Below, piece by piece: positions 11,306 through 24,715 of a stretch of 64,000 bases of DNA (position 1 is its first letter; each line of letters begins with the position of its first letter). A program made the position numbers and the translations under genes. The stretch covers positions 3,302,501 to 3,366,500 of the forward strand of contig JARKIP010000051.1 of assembly GCA_029990175.1 (NCBI GenBank), written 5' to 3'. Source of the stretch: Petunia secreta (taxonomy: Eukaryota; Streptophyta; Magnoliopsida; Solanales; Solanaceae). The notes under the pieces are model-generated. The model was not told the origin of the DNA, did no database searches, and saw only the letters and a list, made by a program, of their open reading frames with translations.

Positions 11306-12162
11306 GGGTGTGTTTGGCATGGGGAAAATATTTTCTCATTTTCTTGTATTTGGTTGTCTAATTTGAGTGGAAAAATATTTTTCTAGATTCGTCATTTTCC
11401 TCCAAAAAAAAGAAAAATATTTTCCCTAAAATTTGGAGGGAAAACATTTTCAAACACACACAAACCCTAATTTCCAACCCTCTACCCCTAATCTCAAAAT
11501 AGATCTACCTCCCTAAAAACCAACTAACCCCTTCCCTAACCCCTACTCTATCTACATCCGCCCGCTCTATATCTTAACTCCCTCCATCCAATGCCTCCAG
11601 CCCCTAAATCTCCCTCCACCCTCGATTGTCAGAACCTCTGCCACCGTCGGCAACCAGATGACTCACTAGATTTTGCCCTAGAGGACTCGCCGGGATCTTT
11701 CCTGGTTCGCTGCATGAGCAGAAGTTTTCACCCGAATCTGTCCCTTCCGTTGTGAAATCAGAAGCTCCATCACCAAAATCTGCCCTGGTTTACTACGGGA
11801 CTGAAGGCCTCTGTCGACAGCCTCCGTTGCTGGGAACTACTCCATCACCAGTGTCCTCACTGAAAATTGCCCGCGCCGTCACTGTCCTTGACTTGCATGT
11901 GAAGGGAGGGGGTTGGTTGGGGGAATAAGTTTTTTTTTGGAGGTGGAGGGTCGTGGAGTGAGAGAGGTGGGGGTTGGGTATTGGGATGAACAGGGGACAT
12001 GGGTGGAATTTGGGTAAAGGATAGGGATAATTGGAAAAAAAACTATTTTTCATTTTACTACCAAACAATAGAAAATTATTAGAAAATCACTTGTTTACAA
12101 GAAAATATTTTCCATGAAGAAAATGTAGAAAATGTTCCCCCCCCCCCCTACCAAACACACTC
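11306..12162. mobile_element. 857-base TIR element (MITE-like)
   Basis: Imperfect terminal inverted repeats GGGTGTGTTTGG / CCAAACACACTC, with inner inverted segments GAAAATATTTTC near both ends. GTA flanks both sides, possibly a 3-base target duplication. The centre is C-rich on the plus strand and encodes no recognisable protein. A run of C at 12137-12148 lies near the right end. The superfamily is not certain (hAT- or Harbinger-like). Confidence 0.6.
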
Positions 12163-12780
12163 GTACCCTCACATTTTTTTTAATTGTACCTCTAACATAG
12201 GATGTTCATTTCATTGCACAATAGGGGATTACACATCAAGACTAAGTTAAACTATTACCCTATTAAGAAATTTGTCTTATCATATCTAAGTCTAATACTA
12301 GGTAATTTCATATTGTCTAACCAATAATATCCTTTTGCATCCTTTGGCATTTGATGGCAGTTGTTGAAATTTTTTTATTCTTCCAGTTTAGTTGCCTCTT
12401 TGGCTAGACCGTTAGCTACAGAGTTTGGCTCTCTGTAGCAGTATGTTACCGAGCAATTCACTTGGAGGAGAGTCTATGAAACCTCGTCTATGATTGACTT
12501 CAACTTTAGATTGTCAGTGTGTTTGTTTTTCAGCATCTCATACGTGCCCTCACATGTTTGTCAACTATTATATATTCCATTAAAAGAATATGCACACTTG
12601 ACGTCAAAATCGAGGGACTAACACCAAATATTCTGATGATATTTGACAAGAAAACACCCATGAAGTTTTCCACGCACTTAAGTGCCAACACCCAAAGAGA
12701 TCCACCGTGAAGTCATTTTTGTCTATGGAAGTTGCGACAGTTCGAGTTTAAACAATTGTCACAACAAAGATTTTATTGTT
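12163..12780. other. Intergenic, no gene seen
   Basis: No gene or clear repeat recognised. Ends at the A-rich tail of the LINE-like remnant. Confidence 0.4.
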
Positions 12781-14790
12781 TCTTTTTTTAAAACAAAGGT
12801 CACTAAACAAGGTGCTTAGTGGTTAATTTTATTAATAACGATACCACCTCAATCAAAACAATATAAATAAGGGGGGCTAGGCCTTATCTTATTATTTCTA
12901 ATGAGGCACAACCTCAACTTAGCTAACAACTATGTAAAAAGAAAGAACTCGAGAGCACTAGATACATTGTGATAATCACAGAGTCTATTATGAACTTTAT
13001 AATGATATTACAAATAATAATACTAATAAAATGAAGAAAACTACAAGTAAGAAAGTGCAACTAAATGTCTCCTTCTTCATGCAAGTGAATTGATGTAATG
13101 CTTGTAGCCTGCTCAAAAAACTCATTAATACCTATATGATTTAAACACATCTTTTGCAACCCTTGGAGGATTTGTTCTACCTGTACCCATGGTATCATCA
13201 CTTATTGTTCGTCTGTGAGCCTTCTTCCTTGGTTTCCTTGGTGAAATGTCAGCCTCCCTGGCTGCCCTCTCTCTAGCATCATCCATCAGTGCCTACTCAT
13301 CTTCCTCTAAGTCCTCTCCTATGTCAACTCTTGCTTTCTTCTTCAATCTTATTATGTGGGATCAAAGGATTTGGCTCAAATTGCTTTGCAGCCAATGGAC
13401 CTACCCATGACCCCTTGATATCTTTTGGATTGTATTCACCGGGCTAACATTAGCCAATTGAAAAGGATAAAATCTGGTGCCGTTACTTTTAAAATACTAC
13501 CCGGGGTCCTTTGTGCTACCTGTTCATCCTCTTTCACCATATCTGCCCGACTCCTGGCACTTCTTGCCCCTTCCTGCTCTTTACCCTGTGACTCATCAGA
13601 ATTAGACACACATTTTGTATCAACATCATGAACCGTGTCAGCATGTTCTACTTCAACATTAATTGAAGCATTATGGTCACCATATATGCTACCTCTCCCA
13701 GTTTGTTCCTGATTGTTGTAAAAAAACTCATTGACAAAATTTGTTGCCTTGACACTAGCCAATTCCCCAGCATTATCATTAAGATCTTTGCACATGATTT
13801 CAAGCTGTGAAGTAGGAATCAACATATTCATACCATGACCAGTACCATATTCAAGTTGTTTTTCAAAACTAAGAGTTTGCGAGGGAATTGTTTGTGATGA
13901 TCTATTTTCTTGGCATACCTTGGTTTCATGATTTTCAATTGAAGAAATAGCATGCACCTCCTTCCTCGTTGAAACTGGCAAAACTGGATGCTGTATTGCA
14001 AGCGACACCTACTGATCGCCTCCCATAATTTTACCTCTATTGTTTTGGCAAAGTTGTAATAGAAGCATCGCCTTCAGAACCGCTTGGCCTTGTACGAGCT
14101 GGTTTTTGGCTGAAACTGCATCACTTTGCTCAACGTCCTGCCCTCCATTAAATACACTCTCTTTCCCTTGAATAGGTTGTTCCATTAGGACATCAAAACC
14201 ATTAGTTGTTTACACTGAATGCACGTTGTCTTCCTTTTCTATAGATTGTTTGTGCATAATGATTTGTGTTAGTTGAAGCCTGGGTACTTTTAGCTTGTTC
14301 TTCTTACGACTTATGCTGCTGGATACCACGAAATTTTCCCCCTTTTTTTGTTAGTTACAACTTGTCAACATGTTGCTTTATCCTTGCTTCCATGTGTAGA
14401 ATCAATATGGTAAGAAGTGGTAGCAACACAAGGAACCAACATTGCTCATGAATTGCACTACTGCTTGTTAATACTATCAGTAATTGCCACTACTTCCACC
14501 TGCAAAAGACCTTCACTATGCTGCCCAGAATTTAAATTCAAAGTCAGCGCAGTCCCCATCAAACCCTTAGTAACTGTATCACGTTGCTCATTCTCCCTTA
14601 CTGCAATTGTACCTTCTCTCTTGGCATTAAGAATTTTCCTTGCATCTCCTTGGTATTTTTGAATAATCAATTTAGCATGTTCTTCACCGCCTGCAATCTC
14701 ATTGTTTCTGTGATTATGCTTCTCAATAATCAATCGACAATAGCATCACTGAAATCACTGCCTGAAAAACAACTTAACATGTCTGAATGT
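12781..14790 (-). pseudogene. Possible LINE remnant (ORF1-like pieces)
   Basis: Minus-strand pieces of hydrophilic protein: 14733-14458 (91 residues), 14008-13436 (190 residues) and a lysine-rich frame at about 13360-13140 broken by a stop. The region ends in an untranslated stretch and an A-rich tail (plus-strand T run at 12781-12788), the arrangement expected at a LINE 3' end. No reverse transcriptase is present, so either ORF2 is deleted or the assignment is wrong. The right edge abuts the broken Sirevirus. Confidence 0.35.
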
Positions 14791-14804
14791 TCAAGAAAGT
14801 GATT

Positions 14805-17520
14805 CCCAACTGTGGCACAAAAGAATGGGACATGCTAGTCTGTCACAGCTCAACAAGTTAGTATCGAAGGAGCTGGTTCGTGGATTGCCAAACAAAAATT
14901 TGAAAACATAAAAATGTGTGATGTCTGTGTTACGGGAAAACATGTGAGATCATCATTTAAATCCAAAAAGGTGGTGAGCACATCAAAGCCATTGAAGCTG
15001 ATACATATGGATCTTTGTGGACCCATGAGAGTCAGGAGCAGAAGAGGAAAGAGGTTCGTGTTTGTAATTGTTGATGATTACTCAGGGTATACATGGACCC
15101 TGTTCTTGGCATCCAAAGATGAAGCCTTTCATAGCTTCAAGGATTGGGCTGGAGTTGTGCAGAAAAGGTTGAGCCTGGAACTGGTCAGCATTAGATCTGA
15201 CCATGGCACAAAGTTCGAAAACATAAAATTCTCTGAGTATTGTGCCAAATAAAGCATTGATCGTAACTTTTTTACACCAAGAACTCCACAGCATAATGGA
15301 GTAGTTGAAAGGAAGAACCGGTATCTGGAGGATATGGCAAGAACCATGTTGTTATCAAGTGGTCTTGCAAGAAACTTCTGGGCTGAAGCTATAAACACTG
15401 CATGGTACTTGTTGAACAGGTGCTCCATAAGAGCTATTCTTCACAAGACTCCATATGAACTTCTCAGAGAAAGGAAACCGAATATTGCATATCTGAGGCC
15501 CTTTGGGTGTAAATACTTTGTTCACAACAACGGTAAGGAACCATTGGGAAAATTTGATGCAAGAAGTGATGAGTCAATATTTCTTGGGTACTCTACTCAA
15601 AGTAATGCATACAAAGTGTTTAAAAAAAGAACACAAACAGTATAGGAGAGCATGCATGTGGTATTTGGTTAATTAGATAAGGAAATTTATGAAAAAGAGG
15701 TAGATGATCAGGTCATTGGTCTTGCTCGAGATGATGGTACAGTTAACTCTGAGAATCCAGTAGAAAAGGAGAAACCATGTGAGGAAAATGAAGATTCAGC
15801 TCAAAAGGAACGAGGAGTCAACATGCCAGGGGGAACAGTAGATGAAGTTCATGATTCAAATAATCAGGAAGAACCCACTCTAGATGTTACTGAAGGTTCT
15901 TCTCATCATATACAACCCCGACCATGGAAACATCAAAGTTCTCATCCTCTGGAGAATCTGCTATCTGAACTGGATACTAGACTTATGACTAGATCTGCCT
16001 TGAAGAACTTTTGTGCATTCTTTGCCTTCCTATCATCAATGGAACCAAAGAATGTAAAAGAAACCTTGGAAGACCCTGATTGGGTCCTAGCCATACAGGA
16101 TGAATTACATCAGTTTGAAAGAAGCAAATTCTGACATCTGGTTCCTAAGCCAAAGGACAGGTCAATTATTGGTACAAAGTGGGTGTTCAGAAACAAATTG
16201 GATGAGCATGGTATAGTGATAAGGAACAACGCTAGATTGATAGTCCATGGATACAGCCAAGAGGAAGGAATCGACTATGATGAGACCTTTGCACCAGTAG
16301 CTGGGATAGAAGCCATAAGAATGTTGATTGCCTTTGCTACATACATGGAGTTTACACTGTACCAGATGGATGTGAAGAGTGCCTTCTTAAATGGTTACCT
16401 TAATGAAGAAGTCTATGTAATACAGCCTCCAGGTTTTGTGAACACTGAATTTCCTGATCATGTTTACAAACTTGATAAGGAACTCTATGGATTGAAGCAA
16501 GCCCCTAGAGCCTGGTATGAGAGATTATCAGAATTCTTGCTTAAGAATGGGTTTTCAAGAGGGAATATTGACAACACATTGTTCTTGAAGAAGAAAGAAA
16601 AGGATCTACTGGTGATTTAGGTATATGTTGATGACATCATTTTTTGTGCCATTGATGAGGAATTATGCAAGGGATTTGCTGAGTTCATGGGCAATGAATT
16701 CGAAATGAGCATGATGGGAGAACTCAATTTCTTCCCAGGATTGCAGATTAAGCAGACCCCTCAAGGAACTATGCTTCACCAACGAAAATATGTCAAGGAA
16801 CTTCTAAAGAAGTTCGACATGGAAGGAGCAAAAGAAATGTCCACACCTATTGCTCCTGGAACAAAGCTGGATATGGACGAACTAGGTCCTTCTACAAATG
16901 AGATAAAATACAGAGGAATTATAGGTTCACTCCTCTATCTCACAGCTAGTCGACCTGATATTGTATACAGTGTGGGACTGTGTGCTAGATTTCAGTCCAA
17001 GCCTAAGGAATCACATTTAACAGTTGTGAAGAGAATCTTGAGATATTTGAAGGGAACTCAGGATTTATATCTATGGTACCTAAGGGGAGGTACTTTTGAA
17101 CTAATTGGCTTTGCTGATGCTGATTATGCAGGTCATCTGGTGGACAGGAAAAGCACTTCAGGGATGGCACACTTTCTTGGTCCTTGCCTAGTTTCTTGGG
17201 CTACAAAGAAGCAGAACTCAGTAACCTTGTCTACTGCAGAAGCAGAGTATGTAGCAGCTGCATCATGCTGCTCACAATTGCAATGGATCAACAGCAGTTG
17301 GAGGACTTTGGAATTAAATATGGAGCTGTACCTATTTTCTGTGAAAACACAAGTGCAGTGAACATTGCCAAGAACCAGTCCAACATAAGAGAACAAAGCA
17401 CATTGATATTAGACACAATTTTCTTAGAGATAATGTAGAGAATGGTCTAATCACCATGAATTCTTGCAGGACTGGGGATCAAATTGCTGATATCTTTACC
17501 AAAGCACTAAACAAAGTTCA
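14805..17520 (+). pseudogene. Sirevirus pol remnant (integrase, RT, RNase H)
   Basis: One frame is readable for most of its length but is broken by stops at 15250, 15643, 16132 and 16618, then a frame change near 17280. Recognisable parts: HMDLCGPMRVRSRRGKRFVF and DDYSGYTW (integrase core), PQHNGVVERKN, the RT blocks KWVFRNKLDEHG and QMDVKSAFLNG, YVDDII (RT active site), LYGLKQAPRAWY, and the RNase H motif ADADYAG...KSTSG. The start falls inside the zinc-finger region before integrase, so gag and protease are gone. Not functional. Confidence 0.88.
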
Positions 17521-18202
17521 ATTTGAGAGGAACAGGTTGCCGTTAGGGATGACCAAAATACACGGGTGACTCAACATTTGTTCCCCAAGGATTGGTTAGT
17601 AGGTATTCATTATTTTGTTTGTTACTATAGTTGCTATTTTCCAGTCTAATTTTGTACTTTATTTAAGTATACTTGTTCAACTGAGTACCATTAGAGTATG
17701 CTAATGTGTTCCCATGAAAGAACCTACAGGATACGTAGAAGGAACCAAGACAAGCATGAGGAACCATGTCCAGGTACATCTGCATACCTATTTATGTTAA
17801 GAATCATAACTGAAATTGATTGTTTGATGAACGTGCATCAAGGCAACCTTCAATGTCTGTGTAACAACCCATAATTATAGGAACAATTCCTTTTGTTGTT
17901 ATACTTCTATAAGACTCCAACTAACCCAACCTATTCTAGAAGCCTTAAATGGGTAAGTTTAAATAACCGTCAAATACTACACTTTCCCGGTTACCCAAAA
18001 CTTCAAAAAGCTAATTCCCTTTACATCACAATCATTACTACTTATTCCCTAGAGAAGCCCCAACCCACGGTTACTTTCTCACACTTTTCATCGGAAGGAT
18101 TAGAAAGAGAAACACTTACCAAACCTTTCTCTACTATGTTTTCTCTCTAAATTCAAAACAAGAAAATAAACTCTCTCTAAACCCTAACCAGAAATTGACA
18201 CA
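17521..18202 (+). other. Sirevirus spacer between pol and env-like ORF
   Basis: Untranslated sequence with no coding frame I can support. It ends just before the ATG of the envelope-like ORF. Confidence 0.5.
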
Positions 18203-21200
18203 ATGTCTCAGGCACAATCGTCATCCGCCTCTCTGGCAAAGACCTCAGAAACCCACACCTCTAAAGAGTCTACTCTCAAACCCCATGCTTCTACTCTTGC
18301 TGAAAGAATCGTCAAAACAAGGGTGAAATTCCTCAAAAGAGCAGGAAAGAAGGGTCCCAATAAAATCGTTGCGAAACCCTTACCCCCGATGTCAGCATCA
18401 CCAGTGTCTGTTGAAAAATCAGTTGAAGTAAGACCTGACTCAACCCTAACTAGTTCTACTACTTTATATGTGGTTAAAAGCCCTGGGATGTTGAGAACTG
18501 AAAATCTAGTTAAAAGGCTAGATGAAATTGTAGAAATTGTAGATCCTAGTGGTACAACTGATAGGAGGAATGCTAGTGAGGAAAATTTGCAGACTGTGAT
18601 AGAGGACCTTGTTCCTAGGAGTGGTTTTCATGTTCTCTTAGTGACTGACAAAGTAGTGGAGGTTAATGTAGTTGAAAATATGTTGGAGAGATTGACATAG
18701 GATGACTCTATTGAGTCTCAAAATGGCCCAGTCAACGAACCTAGTTCGAAGGCTGCTCCTATGGAAAAGGTTAATGTGGTGGCTGTGTTGGAAGGTCCAC
18801 TAGGTGGAGGACCCAGTTCTGTTGAGGCTACAAAGGAAGTGAGTCAAGAACCTGGCTCTTGCTCAGTTCCTGCAATAGCTGAGGATGCAGAACTGGACTG
18901 GACTGACTCTGAGGGAGACAAAGATGAAAAAATTCAGGATATTGATGGTAGAAGTGAAAAAGCTGTAGAGAAACAAAAGAAGAGTGTGAAGAGAAAATTT
19001 GGTGAAGAGGATGAGAAGCTAATGGGAGAAGAGGCAGAAGATGAGGTAGTGTTTGTAAGTGAAACAAAGCCAGAAACAGATAAGAGAAGAAGGTTGTTAA
19101 AAGGGGGAAAGTTATGTCAAAAAACAGGCTGGTAGATGAGAGTGATGAGAACTCTCATGGTGAAAATGGAAGTGATGAAGAGCCTATGCTCAGGCAGCAC
19201 TTAGGAGGGTGGCTACTAGGTCTGCTCTGAAGCAGCAGGTAGAGAAGATGGTAAATCTTGAGAAGAAGCACGATAAAAAGGTGGTAGATGAGAAGCAGGT
19301 GAAGAGTCACTACAAGAAATAGTATTTATTGTGGCGACTATAATCGCCACAGAAAGTAAAAAAGTCACCACAAAAACACTTTGGTGGCGACCCACTGGTT
19401 GCTGGCTATACTCAGTGGCTGATACTTATCCGTGGCGTCCAAAAAAGTCGCCACTAAATGTCCACTTTCAGTGGCGGCTTTCTCTGCCACAAAAAGGTTA
19501 TTCACGTTTCAACAAATATACATCATTGAGAATAGTCACCACTGAATTTATTCTTTGGTGGCGACATAGCTCGCTACTATATAGATTTAATTTCCAAAAA
19601 ACCTGACCTTTTGTGTCAACTTACATCGCCACTAATGCCCATTGCTTTTGTGGCAGTGAAATGTCATCAGAGAAGCAATTCATTTTTTATCAAATACTAA
19701 TAAACAACCATATATATTTTCATACTAGTCACCAAAGAAAAATACAAACCTAATATTTCGGTAGATAAGACATTTTACAGAAATAAATTGTAGAATATCT
19801 TTTCAACACTAAAAGGTCTATACAACATAAAGTAGTCAATACATTGTTATTGCACGTACATAAACAGGAAAAAAAACATATTGTAATAATGTTTCTACCA
19901 TAGACGAAAAAACCATAAAAATATCTACAAGGTCCTCTTTTTCACTGCAACACTAAAAAGCGCCCTCTTTTTGTCATCCCTGCTTTCCAGATATTGCCAA
20001 TATCTTATAACCACTCCAATATCTCCAAAGTACTCCAATATTGTCAAACTACTCCATGAGTAGGCTTCAGTTTTCCATTGTTGAAGTACTTTGTCCTCGC
20101 TATTAAGAAAATAAAAAACATGAACAATCAATAATATGTGCATCGTACGAAAATAAGCAGATCCTAAGTCAAGTACTAACGAAAAGCATTTAAAAAGCAA
20201 AGGTCAGGTGAAGGGTAAACACATCCACATCTTAAATTGCATAACATTGATCCCTTAAACACCATGAAGCCTGAAGTCAAATGCTAGATCTTCAAAAAGA
20301 TTGTCCACTTCCGTTTTTAATGTCAGGCAGACTGGAAGAATTTATAAATAAAAGAGAAAGAAACAAGTACCAGATTTCCTTTTCAAGTATGAAATACCAA
20401 GTACAAGACCTTTAAAAAAAATACCAAGTCCAAGCACATTCCTTTTATATGTCCATCATTAAATTAAGGAAATGAAGCAAACAAAAAAAATTGATAAGGT
20501 AATATTTATTGATGTGTCAGCTAAAGATGTACAAAGTTACATCCCAAAGAAAAAAAATAGAATCGTTACATGTCGTGTAATGAAGTAAGAAAATCAAGTA
20601 TGGTTTTGGGCTCTAAAATTTGCCACTACCAACTTGCACCAAAAAATAAGTTAAAAAATATCACATTTTGACTTAAGATTGAGAATGAAATCTTTCTTGA
20701 CCAAAAAAATTCTTGCAGAAATGAAGCAAAACTTGCAATCAAGAATCCTGATAACATATACTCTAAGATTATTTTTTTGTGGTTTGTTCGTAGTGGTACT
20801 GTCATGAATATTTGAAAATCCAAACCCCTACTTCAAATCCACATTATGAAATGTCAAATATAAGAGATGAATTTAAAAATCCTAAGCAAGTACAGTATCT
20901 AGCATATGTGATTGATGGTTAGACATGATATATGTTCAGATCTTTCAATAAAAAATTGTATAACCTAACATTTTCATTTTCTTTACATTATTCTTTACAA
21001 ATGCAGCACATCTTCCATTAAGATATTAGGACAATGAAGCACTCACTAAAGAGTATGCTGGCAGCTAAGGCATGCCCTGTATCCAGGATTGAATTGTAAA
21101 AATCTCTAGCCTCATCAAACTTTGAATCCTTACCGACCCCACGGATCACAACACCATAGTGAGGCTATCGGAGTCGCATCTATATTCTATCCTCTTGTAG

Positions 21201-24200
21201 TAAATTATGGGCATGAAAGCTTTTTTATCTCTACAATATCATCATGGAAGTATATATAAGTCCCTTTGGTAGGTGTCAAACCTAACTCTACTTCTTAATT
21301 AGGTCAAGATATTGAAGCATATGCACTATGGCTTTTAAAATTTTAAGTGATTAATTAGAACATCAAATCAATTGGAGAAAAGCTTCTGCTTGCTCCAATT
21401 ACATAAATAGATGTGTGTTATTCAAAAAACCAAGCTTAGTAAAGCTCTGGATGTGTTATGCTCGACTAAAACATTTAAATTGATATATTCCAGCTTACAA
21501 AAATACAGAACAAGCTTAATGTTTAACACACGTTAAAAGCTCAGGTTGCTAAAGCAGAGTAGCTAGTAGTTTAGGTAGCAGCTAAATAACTACAAGGCCC
21601 TTAATTTTAAGCTTTACCTATAACTAACAGTTAAAATGTCTACAACTACAACCGGAGAATGACAAATTCCACAAAGTGTACTTTAAACTTAAAAAACAAA
21701 TAACAGATAATACAACAACCTAAAAGAGTAGGTTAAAAAGTTATCAAAGTCTATTTCTTCAATAAGATAGCTCAAACATTTTTAATCTACAAAAATCAAG
21801 AAAAAAGAAAGGAATGAGTCCTTCCTGAAAAAAATGTTCCTGGACCAGATAAGTGAATTGTAGCCCTCCCTCACTCCAACCATAGCCCCAAGGCAGGAAC
21901 GTCATAGAAAGAATCATAAATACAAGAGATTTCATTGATATCACCATAGCAAATGAACAAAACAATAAATCCTCCGTCTCAGTTGTAATTAAAAATACAA
22001 AACTAAGAAAAAATAGAGGATACAACAAGAAGGAATTTTTTTGATTTTCTAGTATACTGAGGGCGCGCCAGCGCACACATTAAATTGTTTATTCTTGAGC
22101 CCACATATATTTAAACATACAGGAAACACAACAAGAAGAAAATATATTTACTGAATATGACGCTGTCAAAAATCAATTAAACGCAGTTATTCCTAACAAT
22201 TGGCATGAAGAAAAGAGCAGCAATTCCTCGAAAAAATTACTGAAATAATCTTCACAGCACAACTAAGAGTTATATCTCTAAAGCTTTCATCTCAAATTTA
22301 CATCAAATTTCAACTTTAGTTCTAGTATATAAATCTCTAGTCAGTTTTTAGGGTTGAAGATAGATTTCAAAATAATTCTATAGATGATGTGATATCCCTA
22401 GAAGCTATTGATATCACTAGTTAAGAAAAATCTTAGCTTACATTCATAAAAAAAAAAAAGGAAAGAGACTGGAGACGTACAAATTCCATGGGAGGCGAAG
22501 CTTAAGCAGAATTTATACATATTTTGGAGAAGTATCTATTCAGGCTTTAGCCAAGAAGAAAAAGAGAGGGTACGTACCGATGATTAATGAAGCATCAGCG
22601 ACTGCAAACTAGATTTGAGAAGAAGCGTGATTGCAGGGGTCTAGGGTTTTGTCGTTTTTGTGTATTTGGGGGAAGACGGCTGAAAAGAACAAAAATTGAA
22701 AAAAAAAATGAACGAAAGGATGGTTCTGTGGTTCTTTGGATGTGTTATTCAGTTCTTTTATTTTTATTTCTTTGAAATAATATTTTAACGTTTAGTGACA
22801 ACCATTAAAAGGTCGCAACACTAGCTCTATTCTCGTGGCAACTGCTTCACCACAAATTACTTTTCGTGGCGAGCGCGAACAAGTCGCGGTGAATACCTTT
22901 TCAGCAAACAATTTTTTCGGAGGAAAAGCGAAAGTTATCTAATATTTGTTGCGACTCAAGCATAGTCGCCACGAAAATACTGTTTTCCGTGGCTATTAAT
23001 TTTATCGCCACTAAAACAATCACTTTTGGTGGCAACTTTTTCAAGTTGCTACAAAAACCTTTATCTTTCGTTGCAACAAACGAAGTCGCCACGTAAAGCC
23101 GCCACCGAAAGTTCAATTTCTTATAGTGTTGTTGAAGCAAAGGGGGAGAGTGATGAGGATGGGAGTTATATTGACCCTAGTGACTCCGATACTGATAGTG
23201 AGGCAGAGAGAAAGAAGAAAATGAAAGATACTGATGAGGAGGTTGACATGGGAGCCTTCTTTTCTAGGCATCAAGTATTGGCTGGAAGCATCTTGAGTGA
23301 CCTAAATGAGCATAACATGATACCTCTGTTAAGGAAGGTAGAAGATCAAGGGTGGTTGAACCTCTTTTCTAAGGAGAACAGATTTCTGTATGCTGAGGAG
23401 CTCAGGGAGTTCTACATAAATTGTAGAGTAGCTGCAAGAAGAGTGTTATCAGTTATCAAAGGAGTGGAAATAGAGTTTGGAAAAAAGGAGTTGAGAGTAA
23501 TTCTTGAGGTCCCTCCTGAAGGTTATTGCAGGTACATTAAGTTGAAATGGCTAAAGAGAACTGATGGTGTAACTCCTCTGAATGTTGTGAAGAAATTCTC
23601 TGGAAAAAACTAAGCTCAGAAAGGAAAGAAAAGTTGAGAAGAAGGAGATGGAACCTGCACATCAGTTGCTATTTGAATTTGTTCATAGGTTTCTGTTACC
23701 TAGAGAGGAAAGGAACAGTGAGGCTTGTGCTCTTGACTTGACCTATATGGACCTGCTGGATAGAGGAATAAGGATTAATCTGCCTGCTCTGATCATCAGA
23801 CACATAAAAAGGATTGCTGATACTGATCAAAAGCCAAATTCTTTAGGGCATTCCTACATGCTGCAGCAGGTCTTTGAGAACTTTGGAGTGCCCTTGGAAG
23901 ATGGGAAGAATCCAACTCTGCATCAGATGTTTGGCCAGAATGTGCTGAAAAACTGTGACTTCTTCAAGGAGAAGAGGTCATCCAAGAGGCCAGTGCAAGT
24001 CAAGCAAGAGTAGCCTGAGGAAAGTGAAGACTTTGGTCCTGATGAAGCAATTGCAGCAGTGAAGGAATTGGAGCAGTATATGTTGGAAGTAGATGAAGAG
24101 AATGCTGAATTGAAAAGGCAGTTGAAGGTGAAGGATCAAGAAATTGATCGCTTGAAGATCGAGTGTCACAAGCATGAGGCCGAGCTGGTGGAAGAAAGGG

Positions 24201-24256
24201 CCAAGAATTCAAGAAATATTGAGGCACTTGTAAAGCACTTCAACCTGAAGACCTAA
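18203..24256 (+). pseudogene. Sirevirus envelope-like ORF, split by CACTA
   Basis: Left part 18203-19307: Ser/Lys-rich start (MSQAQSSSASLAKTSET), then acidic and Lys/Glu-rich sequence, with stops at 18698 and 19133. Right part 23129-24256 resumes after the insertion: GAFFSRHQVL, EHNMIPLLRKVEDQGWLNLF, EELREFYINCRV, ending in a coiled coil (KELEQYMLEVDEENAELKRQ). There is a stop/frame change near 23612 and a stop at 24011. This ORF type is known from Sireviruses and is called envelope-like because of its position; its function is unproven. No signal peptide or membrane segment is obvious. Dead copy. Confidence 0.72.
19308..23128. mobile_element. Non-autonomous CACTA element, 3.8 kb
   Basis: Ends CACTACAAGAAAT / ATTTCTTATAGTG (one mismatch). 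Both ends carry many short subterminal repeats of GTGGCGAC/GTCGCCAC in both orientations (19328-19640 and 22800-23110), as expected for transposase binding in CACTA elements. I see no clear 3-base target duplication (AGT left, TTG right). The interior is AT-rich and holds no transposase-like frame, so it depends on another element. Confidence 0.82.
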
Positions 24257-24562
24257 GTCCTTCCCATTTCTTTCCATGTCCTTGTCCAAATCCCTGCTTT
24301 CCTTCCCTATATATCCCCTCTTGATGTGTGTTTCTTAAGACAATTATTTGAAGTTGTGTACTTAATTGGGCTGTGTGTTTGTCACGCCCTGGATAACTGG
24401 TTTTAAATATCTTTTGTTTGAATTGGGTCTGTTCTATAACATATCTGGTTCTGGTTGGGCCCTTAACATTATTCTTCTGTGCTTAGTTGACTTGATTGCC
24501 TTGTGCTCTAAACTGGATAATACTGACTTGTTCTTGCAGAATTTTGAATCTTTTTGATGATG

Positions 24563-24715
24563 CCAAAAGGGGGAAGAATGAAATGTTGGGGTGTTTGTGA
24601 CCTAACTCATCTGTTTTAAATTTTCCAAATGTATTTTTGCTTCTGTGTTTTTTATATTGTTGTATGTTCAGGTTCTTTGGCAATATTTGTTTGTCATCAT
24701 CAAAAAGGAGGAATT
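24563..24715 (+). other. Repeated polypurine tracts before Sirevirus 3' LTR
   Basis: AAAAGGGGGAAGAA at about 24565-24578 and AAAAAGGAGGAA just before the LTR, each preceded by a GATGATG/CATCATC-type motif. Multiple purine tracts here are a Sirevirus hallmark. Confidence 0.65.
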